DNA of 37,990 nt from ZC4RG29 sp036563875 (GTDB lineage Bacteria; Bacteroidota; Bacteroidia; Cytophagales; Cyclobacteriaceae), in assembly GCA_036563875.1 (NCBI GenBank), contig DATCLO010000047.1, positions 1-37,990 of the forward strand, given 5' to 3'. The notes under the pieces are model-generated. The model was not told where the DNA came from, did no database searches, and saw only the letters and a list, made by a program, of their open reading frames with translations. Below are positions 1 through 7,572 of this stretch, in pieces (within the stretch, counting starts at the first letter, position 1; every line of letters starts with the position of its first letter). The position numbers were made by a program, and so were the translations under genes.

Positions 1-964
1 GAATAGCGCTCAACAACGCACCGAAAAAGAACACCTGCACAGGGAGAGTTGTATGGGCAAGCACCATGGCTGGAAGAACAAGTTGGGTATCCTCAGAGTT
101 TCCATCCGGATAAAGTTGCTGCGCGCAGAGGCTGATAAACAGGGGTAGCATGGCGATGGTCAGATACAGCAAGCTTGAATAATAACATGAGCGAACCGCA
201 ACGCGGGCTGATCCTGACGACATCACGCGCTGAAAGACATCCTGAGAGGGTATGGAACCCAAACCGAGGACCGACCATGCAGCGAGATATGTTGCCACCC
301 CCGTTGGTGTCACCTCTGGAAAAAACCTGAAGGTGTCGGGTGGAGCATTGTCGATAACATGGAGAAAGCCACCGGCCTTGTCGTTAACAACCACGGCAAG
401 CACTACGAGTCCTGCAATGATCACGATGCTTTGGACAAAGTCCGTTATCGAAACCGCCCACATGCCCCCGGCACAGGTGTAGAATATTACGACGGAGGCA
501 CTGATCACAACGCCCTGCCACAAGGGTAAGCCTGTAATAATGTTGAGGATAAGGCCGAGTGCTACGAGCTGGCCAGCGGCATAGCCGAAGTAAGAAGGCA
601 CCATAAAGATGCTGGCCACGAATTCGGTGCGTTTTCCGAATCGAGCCCTAAAGAAGTCGCCCAGCGTTAGCAGGTTCATGGCATACAGCTTTCGGGCGAA
701 CAGGGTGCCAAACAGGAATAGGCAAAGGGCAGCGCCAAACGGGTCCTCGATAACAGCGAGAAGTCCACCCTGAAGGAATTCTGATGACGCACCGAACACG
801 GTCTCTGAGCCAAACCAGGTGGCGAACAGTGCTGACGTGCTTAGTAAGAGAGGAAGGCTCCGGCCTGCCAGCATGAAGTCGCGTGAACCCGAGACGCGCC
901 GCGAAGCCCACACGCCCAACGCGACCGTGAGAAGCAGGTAGACTATGACCGATGCAAGTAACAA
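1..964 (-). CDS. Sodium:solute symporter family protein (5' part, runs off the window)
   Basis: This minus-strand frame stays open from about 970 to the left edge and gives at least 321 residues of a polytopic membrane protein. It starts with a hydrophobic segment and a short RRVSGSRDF linker, then ATWFGSETVFGASSEF, GDFFRARFGKR and a PSYFGYAAGQLVALG stretch. This is the pattern of the SSS (SSF) family, which couples Na+ entry to uptake of a solute such as a sugar, amino acid or carboxylate. The substrate cannot be told. No in-frame ATG or GTG lies upstream before the frame becomes non-protein-like. The only in-frame alternative start is TTG at 964, which keeps the first membrane segment whole. 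A frameshift near 965-985 that hides a longer N-terminus is also possible. The C-terminal half lies outside the window. Confidence 0.85.
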   Translation of the reverse strand, partial: MLLASVIVYLLLTVALGVWASRRVSGSRDFMLAGRSLPLLLSTSALFATWFGSETVFGASSEFLQGGLLAVIEDPFGAALCLFLFGTLFARKLYAMNLLTLGDFFRARFGKRTEFVASIFMVPSYFGYAAGQLVALGLILNIITGLPLWQGVVISASVVIFYTCAGGMWAVSITDFVQSIVIIAGLVVLAVVVNDKAGGFLHVIDNAPPDTFRFFPEVTPTGVATYLAAWSVLGLGSIPSQDVFQRVMSSGSARVAVRSCYYSSLLYLTIAMLPLFISLCAQQLYPDGNSEDTQLVLPAMVLAHTTLPVQVFFFGALLSAI

Positions 965-1058
965 CGGGTTAGGCGGATGATGCTGTCCGCAAAAATAAGG
1001 GCAACGTTCAAGGCGACAAGGAAATGGATGAGAAGGGAGCCGGATTAGAAAGGTCCTA

Positions 1059-1158
1059 AAATGAAAATCCCCCGAAATCCTGGATCACGGGGGATAATCA
1101 TTGTCTATAGTTGGCTTTAATCTTGATTCAAATGTATAGAATACGCCTCAATTCCCGG
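1059..1158 (-). repeat. Hairpin-bearing repeat, copy 1
   Basis: This copy shares a block with copy 2: ATGAAAATCCCCC, a variable centre, GGGGGAT, then a near-identical TCTATAGTTGGCTTTAATCT and a weaker match up to the AATTCC region. Read on the minus strand, ATCCCCCG pairs with CGGGGGAT; a T:T mismatch follows, then GATCC pairs with GGATT. The minus strand has a TAnnTTTG box (1136-1129) upstream of an ATG at 1101, which opens an 18-codon frame ending at 1045 with the hairpin inside it. Whether the RNA fold, the peptide or a mobile DNA unit matters cannot be decided here. Confidence 0.7.
1129..1136 (-). promoter_or_regulatory. Candidate -7 box of repeat copy 1
   Basis: TACATTTG on the minus strand matches the Bacteroidota -7 consensus TAnnTTTG. 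It sits 27 nt before the minus-strand ATG at 1101. No convincing -33 element was found. Confidence 0.3.
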
Positions 1159-1238
1159 TCGGCAAATCGACCATATGGTGTTTACGCGGTTAAGTGGTTA
1201 TTAGGCTGGGCGAAAGGGTTAAGAGACAGGCGTGCCAA

Positions 1239-1332
1239 AAATGAAAATCCCCCTAAGTTCTCGACTAAGGGGGATAGTCATGTCTATAGTTGGCTTTAAT
1301 CTGCTGTAAAAGTAAACAAAAACGCCAATTCC
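1239..1332 (-). repeat. Hairpin-bearing repeat, copy 2
   Basis: Second copy of the element at 1059-1158, about 180 nt away in the same orientation. On the minus strand ATCCCCCT pairs with AGGGGGAT; then comes the same T:T mismatch and AGT pairs with ACT. The closing pair and the pair after the mismatch differ from copy 1 in both arms, so the stem is kept by paired changes. A 20-codon minus-strand frame (1281 to 1219) parallels the one in copy 1; the two peptides share M-x-I-P and R-G-I-F-I-x-G. The upstream box is a weaker TACTTTTA. Confidence 0.7.
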
Positions 1333-1356
1333 GCAACCGATTGATTGAAATTTCTG

Positions 1357-1488
1357 TCAATTTGGGATTGTCGTCTCCTTCTTTTGCCCGGGAAAGGTTG
1401 TCCGGCGGGCAATGTCATAGCTCGCGTAAAGCAACAACGCAAGGAAGATGGCAGCTATGATAAGAAAGATCTTCTTTTGTCTGCTCAT
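1357..1488 (-). CDS. Small single-pass membrane protein, 43 residues
   Basis: A 43-codon frame begins 12 nt after the stop of the large transporter-like gene on the same strand, so it is probably its operon partner. It reads as a short basic N-terminus (MSRQKK), one hydrophobic helix of about 17 residues, a YASYDIARRTTFPG segment and a polar tail. The basic-before-helix order suggests an N-in, C-out single-pass protein. An in-frame ATG six bases upstream (1494) is an alternative start. To my recollection, short Bacteroidota proteins with a YDIxRRTTFPG-like motif exist, but I cannot confirm that here and know no function. The ordered composition, helix and tight spacing support it as real. Confidence 0.65.
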   Translation of the reverse strand: MSRQKKIFLIIAAIFLALLLYASYDIARRTTFPGQKKETTIPN

Positions 1489-1500
1489 GCCCATCAAGGG

Positions 1501-4500
1501 CTAAATGTACTGCAAAATCCGGTCCGACAGGCTGACGTTATCGGCCAGTATCTCGTAGAATTGATCCTTGTTGAAGCGAAGCGCCACCAGATCCGTTTGA
1601 GCTACAATGAGATTTGTATTCAGGAAGGATGGTTGAGACAACATTTCACCAACGAACTGGCCTTCACGGAACACCGACTTAACCTCTCCCCGCTCGTAAT
1701 ACTTAACCGATCCCGATACGATAACAAGGAAGTCGTTGTTTCTCGTCGTGTCGAGTGTCAGCGATGCCCCTTTCGACAGCCTGATCTCAGAACTGATATC
1801 AGCGAGATACGATAAAGTGATACCATTGGTATCCTCAAAGACGGGAATTCGCTGATAGAACAACACCTTTTCGAAGGTGGTCATCCGCGTGCCCCGGAGA
1901 ATGAGTTCATCAAGTTCGCGTTTCTTTGCAGCACCAAGCCGCGGCGTGTTGCGGAAGTATTCGTCCGGATCAATCTGGTACAACGCCCAAGCTGCAATCT
2001 CGCAGATCAGGTTATCAGGATTGAACAACTGCGCGATCAAATCGAGGTTGAAATCTTCGATGCGCTGGGTTCCGATCTGGAAGAGAATACACGCTTTGGT
2101 CCACCGGTTGGCCTGGGTAAAGTCGCGGTTGATCATGAACTTGAGAACGAGCTTCGAGTTAAGCTTCACTCTCGGATAGAACACGTCAAGCCGGTGAATT
2201 CTCTCATTGTCTGTCAGGTCGTCCAATACGGGTATTACCCGTTGCTTCAATTGGTCCGAAAGGAATACGTCGAGCAGTTCGACGGCATACGTGATGCCTT
2301 CGCTCGTGCCGCTGTCGATGTTTTCCTTGACGAGCTGGATGGACCGCGTATCGTACAACATCGCGAGCAGCATGTAGATGTGTTCGATATCGCTTTGTAT
2401 CTCCCAACGCAACGATTTCTTGATCTGGTCGGCAAAGCCTTCGTCGCCAACCTCCTGGATGGCGCTGAGGTTCCAGCGAATGTCCGCGATATCAGCCTCG
2501 ATGGCGTGTTTGATGCGGGTGATCTGAGAAATACCCGCTTTGAATCCGGCTTCGCCCAGTGACAGTAGCACCTGTGAGACGATCACCTTGTCCGGGTAGT
2601 CGATCTTGCTCCAGAGCATGTCCTTGGCCTTCTGCCCGCCAATGCGTCCCATTACCTGGACCAGCCTCAGCATAACCTGGGTAGGCTGCCCGCTCCGGTA
2701 GAAGGCTGCCTCCAGCGCAGGAAGTGTTGGCGCCCCAATGAGCACAAGCGCGTTCATGGCCTGACTGCTGAACTCGGGATCTGCCAGGTTCTCGATAAGC
2801 GCGTTAATGACTTCGTGGTTGTACTTTTTGGTTGCTGTCTTGATCGCAGTGTTTCTGACCTTGGGTTCCTGGTCGGACAGCAACTCCACGAGGAAACGCA
2901 TGCCATCGTCCAGCGAGGTATGAAGCAGTAGTTCCGCAGCATAATGACGGTCGTCAGGATCTGCCGATCGGGAAAGCTTCTGCACTCGCGTGCGGGTAAT
3001 GTCTCCGCCATTCTCAAGTATCATCCTAAGGTCAGACTTGCTCAGTACGTTCCGAGCTTCATTTCCCGGAACATTGTCGCTCGCCCGTATGACGTAGCGA
3101 TCTGATACAGAAAGACCTTTATACTCATTCATCCGTTCCTGGGCGTACTGACGCGCAGACTCATCGGGATTTCTCAGTAGCGTGTTAATCCAGGCTGGTA
3201 CATTCGCTGAGTTGATCTTTTCCAGGAGCCGGAATGAAAACACGGCCTTGGAAGCTTCAGGTCTGTGCAGCATTTCTTCAAGCCTGGATGTCACGCGCGC
3301 AAAACCCTTTTCCAGCTTTTCCTGCTGCAAGTCAGAGCTCTCCAGCTTAGCACGGATCTGCGACCGGTATCCATTGTACATTCTGTGGACGACGAAGTAG
3401 TACAGGACGACCATGACGAGCAGCAACGCCACCACGTGGATCACTTTGATGAATGGCAGGAACGCAATTCCAAAAATCAGCAACCCTGCAAAGAATCGTG
3501 CGCCTTCGTTGACGATACCTTCAACCTTCGTCTGAATATTAAACCGGATACGGCTGTCCAATGGAATAAAGAACAACTTAAACACAGGGTTCTCAAGCGA
3601 ATCGCGCAATGTCCAGTTGAACATCCTCCCGATCGCTATAAACAGGAAGAAGAATACGAAGCCTGCCGGTGATGATTCCTTTTCAAATCCCATGGTGACG
3701 CCCGTTAGCAGCGACGCTATTGAAAAGATTCCGACGATAGTAGGCAGAAGGAACAGCGCAATCCGAAGACCGTAGTTGCTGATGATCCGGTTGTTGGCGA
3801 ACGTCTGCATGAGAAGACTTAGCGCGTACACCGAACCTGTAAAGAAGGCGTTGAAGTTTGTCAGCTCGCGTTCTCCCGGATACTGTTGCTTGATCAGCTG
3901 CTGGAATGCATACTGGCTGAACACGTACGTGATCATCGACACGAACAGGAACAACGACAGCAGCATCACATACGGGTTCCGCATCAGCTTGCTCACACGT
4001 GTCTCATCGCGTACGGCCCGACCAAATTCGCGAGGATTGTCTTTAGCAAGCGTGAAGCCCGTGGTAATGACGACCATCAGCGCGAGACACACAAGAATGC
4101 TGCCCGCGCAGAACAACAGGTAGTCGGACGTGCGGGGAACAAGTCTGTTGGTTAAGGGTATCGAGAACGTCGCGACAATCGCTGCAATAAGCTGCCCGGT
4201 GTCGATCCAACCGATAATGCGTTTCGACTGCCGGAAGTTAAACAGCCTTCCAAAGATACCCCAGAAGCTGAGCAACAGCACTGCGGTGATGGGGCCGGTC
4301 ATACAGTACATCATGAACAGCAGCCCGTCATGCAGATTCTCATTGCCATACTCGAGGAGCAGATACACTCCGATGGTGAACAGAAGTATCAGGAGCACGC
4401 TCGTCAGCACCAGTGTGCTGAACCGAATGAAGTTTTGGAAGAGGGTGAAAAGGGCTGTGGTAATGAGTCCGAGACCACCAGCCACGAGGAATGCCTCGTC

Positions 4501-4653
4501 GAGATAGCGTGCCAGCCGGTTCAGGAAGAGTGAGTCGGCAGTAACCTGGTAGGTGGCGATAAAGGCTCCCATGAAGAAGCCGGTGCATAGCATTAGCAGC
4601 ACCTGCCCGCGCTCAGCATCTCGCCGAAGGGAACCAAAAAATCGACGTACCAT
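1501..4653 (-). CDS. NTT/MFS-like transporter fused to HEAT-like repeats and a cNMP-binding-like domain
   Basis: This is a 1050-residue protein in three parts. Residues 1 to about 430 hold 10-12 hydrophobic segments resembling ATP/ADP translocase (NTT/TLC)-like and MFS proteins. Residues about 450-890 are soluble and helical with HEAT-like repeats (for example HYAAELLLHTSLDDGMRFL and VRNTAIKTATKKY). Residues about 924-1050 form a beta-roll like the CRP cyclic-nucleotide-binding domain. In that last part the Gly-Glu of the phosphate-binding cassette is present (FVGEML), but the usual Arg is not evident, so cNMP binding is doubtful. The substrate is unknown; nucleotide exchange is only a family-level guess. 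The start is the ATG at 4653, 15 nt after a TATATTTG box. A 43-residue membrane protein follows closely. Confidence 0.75.
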   Translation of the reverse strand: MVRRFFGSLRRDAERGQVLLMLCTGFFMGAFIATYQVTADSLFLNRLARYLDEAFLVAGGLGLITTALFTLFQNFIRFSTLVLTSVLLILLFTIGVYLLLEYGNENLHDGLLFMMYCMTGPITAVLLLSFWGIFGRLFNFRQSKRIIGWIDTGQLIAAIVATFSIPLTNRLVPRTSDYLLFCAGSILVCLALMVVITTGFTLAKDNPREFGRAVRDETRVSKLMRNPYVMLLSLFLFVSMITYVFSQYAFQQLIKQQYPGERELTNFNAFFTGSVYALSLLMQTFANNRIISNYGLRIALFLLPTIVGIFSIASLLTGVTMGFEKESSPAGFVFFFLFIAIGRMFNWTLRDSLENPVFKLFFIPLDSRIRFNIQTKVEGIVNEGARFFAGLLIFGIAFLPFIKVIHVVALLLVMVVLYYFVVHRMYNGYRSQIRAKLESSDLQQEKLEKGFARVTSRLEEMLHRPEASKAVFSFRLLEKINSANVPAWINTLLRNPDESARQYAQERMNEYKGLSVSDRYVIRASDNVPGNEARNVLSKSDLRMILENGGDITRTRVQKLSRSADPDDRHYAAELLLHTSLDDGMRFLVELLSDQEPKVRNTAIKTATKKYNHEVINALIENLADPEFSSQAMNALVLIGAPTLPALEAAFYRSGQPTQVMLRLVQVMGRIGGQKAKDMLWSKIDYPDKVIVSQVLLSLGEAGFKAGISQITRIKHAIEADIADIRWNLSAIQEVGDEGFADQIKKSLRWEIQSDIEHIYMLLAMLYDTRSIQLVKENIDSGTSEGITYAVELLDVFLSDQLKQRVIPVLDDLTDNERIHRLDVFYPRVKLNSKLVLKFMINRDFTQANRWTKACILFQIGTQRIEDFNLDLIAQLFNPDNLICEIAAWALYQIDPDEYFRNTPRLGAAKKRELDELILRGTRMTTFEKVLFYQRIPVFEDTNGITLSYLADISSEIRLSKGASLTLDTTRNNDFLVIVSGSVKYYERGEVKSVFREGQFVGEMLSQPSFLNTNLIVAQTDLVALRFNKDQFYEILADNVSLSDRILQYI

Positions 4654-4668
4654 AGTTCACCGGAAGAT

Positions 4669-4676
4669 CAAATATA
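4669..4676 (-). promoter_or_regulatory. -7 box for the transporter-HEAT gene
   Basis: TATATTTG on the minus strand is an exact TAnnTTTG match and ends 15 nt before the ATG at 4653, predicting a very short leader. The -33 element is not obvious. Confidence 0.5.
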
Positions 4677-4744
4677 GCGCAATAGTGCCCACCGGCTTTC
4701 GGCGAAAACCGGCCGGACATTGCATGGGTTATTTGTGCCGGGAA

Positions 4745-5365
4745 TCAGCGCTTGGTGGAGTCCGCAGGTGCTTTTGCGGTCCCGTCCTTTTGTTCAAACT
4801 CCTCGTTCAGGCCGCGGATGACTTCGTTGGTGATGTCCAGGGAGTCTCCAGCAAACAGCACGTCGCTGGTCTGGTCGTACTTCAGCACAATATGGAGGCC
4901 ATTGGTCTGTCCATATTTCTTCAAATAGCTCGTCACGCGGTCGTAAAGCTCCTTATTCAGCTTGGATTCCTCCGCCATGAGTTCCTGCGTGAGCGTTTGC
5001 TCGTACATCCGCAGATTTTGTTGTTTACGTTGGAGGTCTTCTTCTACCGCCCGTACCTGGGAGAGCGTCATGTTGCCGACGTTACGCTGATAGTTGTTGA
5101 TTTCATTTTGCAGTCCTTCCGTGCGGGTACGGTACTCCTGCTCCATTTTTCGTGTTTTTTCTTCCAATTCCTTGCGCTTCACTTCAAGGTATTTGTAGTG
5201 CTTCAACACTGAATCCGCATTGATGAAAGCAATGAGCGGCTTTTCACCGGAGGTGAATCCGGACCCACCCTGACCGGAGTCGGACTTGCTCGAAAAATGC
5301 AGGAAGTAAAGAATGGCGACGGCAACGAGAAGAACGCCGTTAAGGGCCAGGGATAGATTTTTCAT
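4745..5365 (-). CDS. OmpH/Skp-family periplasmic chaperone-like protein
   Basis: The product has 206 residues. The first 26 form an uncleaved-looking signal or anchor (LLVAVAILYFLHFS), followed by a Gly/Ser linker, IAFINADSVLKHYKYLE, and a long charged coiled coil (about residues 55-125). The C-terminal part (LHIVLKYDQTSDVLFAGDSLDIT) matches the compact end of OmpH/Skp proteins. Skp-type chaperones hold unfolded outer-membrane proteins in the periplasm. Here the N-terminus suggests membrane tethering rather than a free protein. I chose the ATG at 5365; a TTG at 5374 in the same frame would add three residues. A TATATTTG box lies 23 nt upstream of the ATG, so the gene has its own promoter. Confidence 0.85.
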   Translation of the reverse strand: MKNLSLALNGVLLVAVAILYFLHFSSKSDSGQGGSGFTSGEKPLIAFINADSVLKHYKYLEVKRKELEEKTRKMEQEYRTRTEGLQNEINNYQRNVGNMTLSQVRAVEEDLQRKQQNLRMYEQTLTQELMAEESKLNKELYDRVTSYLKKYGQTNGLHIVLKYDQTSDVLFAGDSLDITNEVIRGLNEEFEQKDGTAKAPADSTKR

Positions 5366-5387
5366 TCGGTTCAAGTTTGAGTAGCCG

Positions 5388-5395
5388 CAAATATA
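5388..5395 (-). promoter_or_regulatory. -7 box for the OmpH-like gene
   Basis: TATATTTG on the minus strand, followed by GCGGC, is an exact match to the phylum's TAnnTTTG box. It ends 22 nt before the ATG at 5365. Confidence 0.5.
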
Positions 5396-5452
5396 ACCAT
5401 ACTATGGAAATTGACCGTTTGCTGTCCCCATAGGGTTCGTCGCCGTCTGCCT

Positions 5453-5965
5453 CTACTCCTTATACCATCCTGCATACATGGGATAGTTCATCGCCGTACG
5501 CCGAATCGTTTCCCTCATCTCCTCCCCTATGTCTTTCAGCTTCCGGGCGGGTGTGCCGCCGTAGATGCTTCCGGGTTCGACCTTCGTGCCGCCGAGAACT
5601 ACAGCGCCCGCGGCAATTACCGAGTTCTCGCCGATCTCCGCATGGTCCATGATAATGGCACCCATGCCGATGAGTACGTTGTCGCCAACTGTACAGCCAT
5701 GGACGATGGCGCCATGCGCGATGGACACGTTGTTGCCTATGACCACCCTGGCTTTCTGATAGGTGCAGTGAATGATCGCCCCGTCCTGAATGTTCGTATT
5801 GTCGCCGATGGTTATGGAATGGACGTCACCCCGGACCACGGCGTTGTACCACACGGTACAGTTGTCGCCCATTGCTACCTCCCCTACCACAACGGCAGTT
5901 TCTGCCAGAAAGCAGTTCTTGCCAAAGCGTGGTGTGAAACCCCTGACGGAACGGATCAGTGCCAT
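5453..5965 (-). CDS. Gamma-class carbonic anhydrase-like hexapeptide protein
   Basis: The product has 170 residues, most of them hexapeptide repeats of a left-handed beta helix (GDNCTVW, GDNTNIQDGA, GNNVSIAHGA, GENSVIAAGA). His66, His84 and His89 stand at the spacing of the zinc ligands of gamma carbonic anhydrases, and VVRGD supplies the conserved Arg-Asp pair. The family includes active zinc enzymes that hydrate CO2 and also YrdA/PaaY-type proteins of uncertain activity; the sequence alone does not separate them. The C-terminal YGGTPARKLKDIG helix is standard. It starts at ATG 5965, divergent from miaB with a 135-nt gap, and ends 87 nt from the OmpH-like gene. Confidence 0.88.
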   Translation of the reverse strand: MALIRSVRGFTPRFGKNCFLAETAVVVGEVAMGDNCTVWYNAVVRGDVHSITIGDNTNIQDGAIIHCTYQKARVVIGNNVSIAHGAIVHGCTVGDNVLIGMGAIIMDHAEIGENSVIAAGAVVLGGTKVEPGSIYGGTPARKLKDIGEEMRETIRRTAMNYPMYAGWYKE

Positions 5966-6072
5966 ATCGTGTTATTTTTCTGCCAATCTAGCACATCCCA
6001 GAATTTTATTTCCATCGGGGGAAGAGCGTAAATCTGCCTGACAAGATGTCACGGCAAAAGACTAAAAGTTTG

Positions 6073-6080
6073 TATTTTTG
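6073..6080 (+). promoter_or_regulatory. -7 box for the miaB operon
   Basis: TATTTTTG followed by CG matches TAnnTTTG. It ends 20 nt before the miaB ATG at 6101. No clear -33 element at the usual spacing. Confidence 0.5.
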
Positions 6081-6100
6081 CGTCCCTGAAGTGTGTTTTT

Positions 6101-7570
6101 ATGGAGGAATTGCTGGGAGATATTGGACTATACGAGACAAAAGTCCCGACATCATCGGGGCAAATACCTGCCGCCGAGCCGGGAGTGACGCGGGAAACCC
6201 ATACCGGAAAGCAGCGCAAGCTTTACATCGAGAGTTATGGATGCCAGATGAACTTCTCCGACAGCGAGATAGTGGCGTCCATACTCGCCAAGGAAGGTTT
6301 TGACACGACTTCGGACATCAACAAGGCCGACGTCGTCTTCCTGAACACGTGCGCCATTCGGGAAAAGGCAGAACAGACAGTGCGGAACCGTCTGGACCAC
6401 ATTCAGGGGATCAAGAAAAAGAAACCCGGGATGTTGGTTGGCGTGCTGGGCTGCATGGCCGAGCGTCTCAAGGCTCAACTGCTTGAGGAGGAACAGCTCG
6501 TGGACCTGGTGGCGGGGCCGGATTCGTATCGCGACCTGCCCCGACTGATAGGCGAAGCGGACGACGGAGGGCGCGCGGTGAACACATTTCTCTCACGCGA
6601 AGAGACCTACGCCGACATCAGTCCGGTACGGCTGAACTCGAACGGCGTAACGGCCTTCATCTCCATCATGCGGGGATGCGACAACATGTGCACGTTTTGT
6701 GTGGTGCCTTTCACCCGCGGACGTGAGCGCAGTCGCGACCCTGAATCCATCGTCGCAGAAGCGACCCGGCTATTCGAAAACGGATACCGGGAAGTTACGC
6801 TCCTGGGTCAGAATGTCGACTCTTACAAATGGTCGCCGGAGGCGAACGCCAAATCAAGGATAGAAAAGGGCGATGCGTCCGAGGTAGTGACCTTTGCAAA
6901 TCTGCTCGAACGCGTTGCTCGTGTTCATCCCGACCTGCGTGTGCGGTTTTCAACGTCGCATCCGAAGGACATCACAGATGATGTGCTTTATACCATGGCG
7001 CGGTATGAGAATATTTGCAAGTACATCCACCTTCCCGTCCAGAGCGGAAGTACACGGATACTTGAGATGATGAATCGGGGTTATACCCGCGAATGGTATC
7101 TGGAAAAGATTCGCAGAATCCGGGAAATATTGGGAGAAGACTGCGGCCTGTCGTCAGACTTCATCGCTGGGTTCTGCAGCGAGACAGAAGAGGACCATCG
7201 CGATACGCTGACCCTTATGGACGCGGTCCGGTTCGACTTTGCTTACATGTTTGCTTACTCAGAACGTCCGGGCACACCTGCAGCGAAAAGGTTCGCTGAC
7301 GATGTGCCGGCTGAAACCAAGAAGCAAAGACTAAATGAAATTATCGCTAAACAGTCAGCGCACGGTCTCGAGCGAAACCGGGCTGATGTAGGCAAGACAT
7401 TCACCGTGCTCGTCGAGGGGCCGTCCAAACGCTCGGAGGAATTCCTCCAGGGGAGAAACTCGGCAAATAAGGTTGTTGTGTTTCCCAGAAAGAATTTTGT
7501 CAAAGGTGAGTATGTCCGGGTGCGGATTCACGACTGCACCGGGGCGACGCTTATTGGAAATGCGGTTTGA
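6101..7570 (+). CDS. miaB: tRNA-2-methylthio-N6-dimethylallyladenosine synthase
   Basis: The 489-residue radical-SAM methylthiotransferase adds the 2-methylthio group to i6A37 of tRNAs that read UNN codons. The N-terminal domain carries the auxiliary-cluster cysteines Cys48 (ESYGCQMN), Cys84 (NTCAIRE) and Cys118 (LGCMAER). The radical-SAM cluster motif is Cys193-x3-Cys197-x2-Cys200 in RGCDNMCTFC, followed by PFTRGRERSR, a MiaB hallmark. A TRAM domain closes the protein (about residues 425-489). About 38 residues precede the conserved core, slightly longer than in many homologues; a later start cannot be excluded, but the -7 box at 6073 fits this ATG. It is the first gene of a plus-strand run and its stop abuts the next gene. 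Confidence 0.96.
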   Translation: MEELLGDIGLYETKVPTSSGQIPAAEPGVTRETHTGKQRKLYIESYGCQMNFSDSEIVASILAKEGFDTTSDINKADVVFLNTCAIREKAEQTVRNRLDHIQGIKKKKPGMLVGVLGCMAERLKAQLLEEEQLVDLVAGPDSYRDLPRLIGEADDGGRAVNTFLSREETYADISPVRLNSNGVTAFISIMRGCDNMCTFCVVPFTRGRERSRDPESIVAEATRLFENGYREVTLLGQNVDSYKWSPEANAKSRIEKGDASEVVTFANLLERVARVHPDLRVRFSTSHPKDITDDVLYTMARYENICKYIHLPVQSGSTRILEMMNRGYTREWYLEKIRRIREILGEDCGLSSDFIAGFCSETEEDHRDTLTLMDAVRFDFAYMFAYSERPGTPAAKRFADDVPAETKKQRLNEIIAKQSAHGLERNRADVGKTFTVLVEGPSKRSEEFLQGRNSANKVVVFPRKNFVKGEYVRVRIHDCTGATLIGNAV

Positions 7571-7572
7571 CT

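Larger units (their letters stand above)
965..1356. other. 392-nt intergenic stretch between the symporter and the 43-residue gene
   Basis: No convincing protein gene is present. It holds two diverged copies of a hairpin-bearing repeat (described separately) about 180 nt apart. The sequence between them has no other clear structure. Both copies are best read on the minus strand, the direction of the flanking genes. Confidence 0.6.

Noticed and set aside
1345..1815. A 156-codon plus-strand frame
   Set aside because: It crosses the 43-residue gene and the end of the large transporter gene on the opposite strand; both of those have coherent protein features.
4553..5212. A 219-codon plus-strand frame
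   Set aside because: It overlaps the start of the transporter-HEAT gene and most of the OmpH-like gene in antisense.
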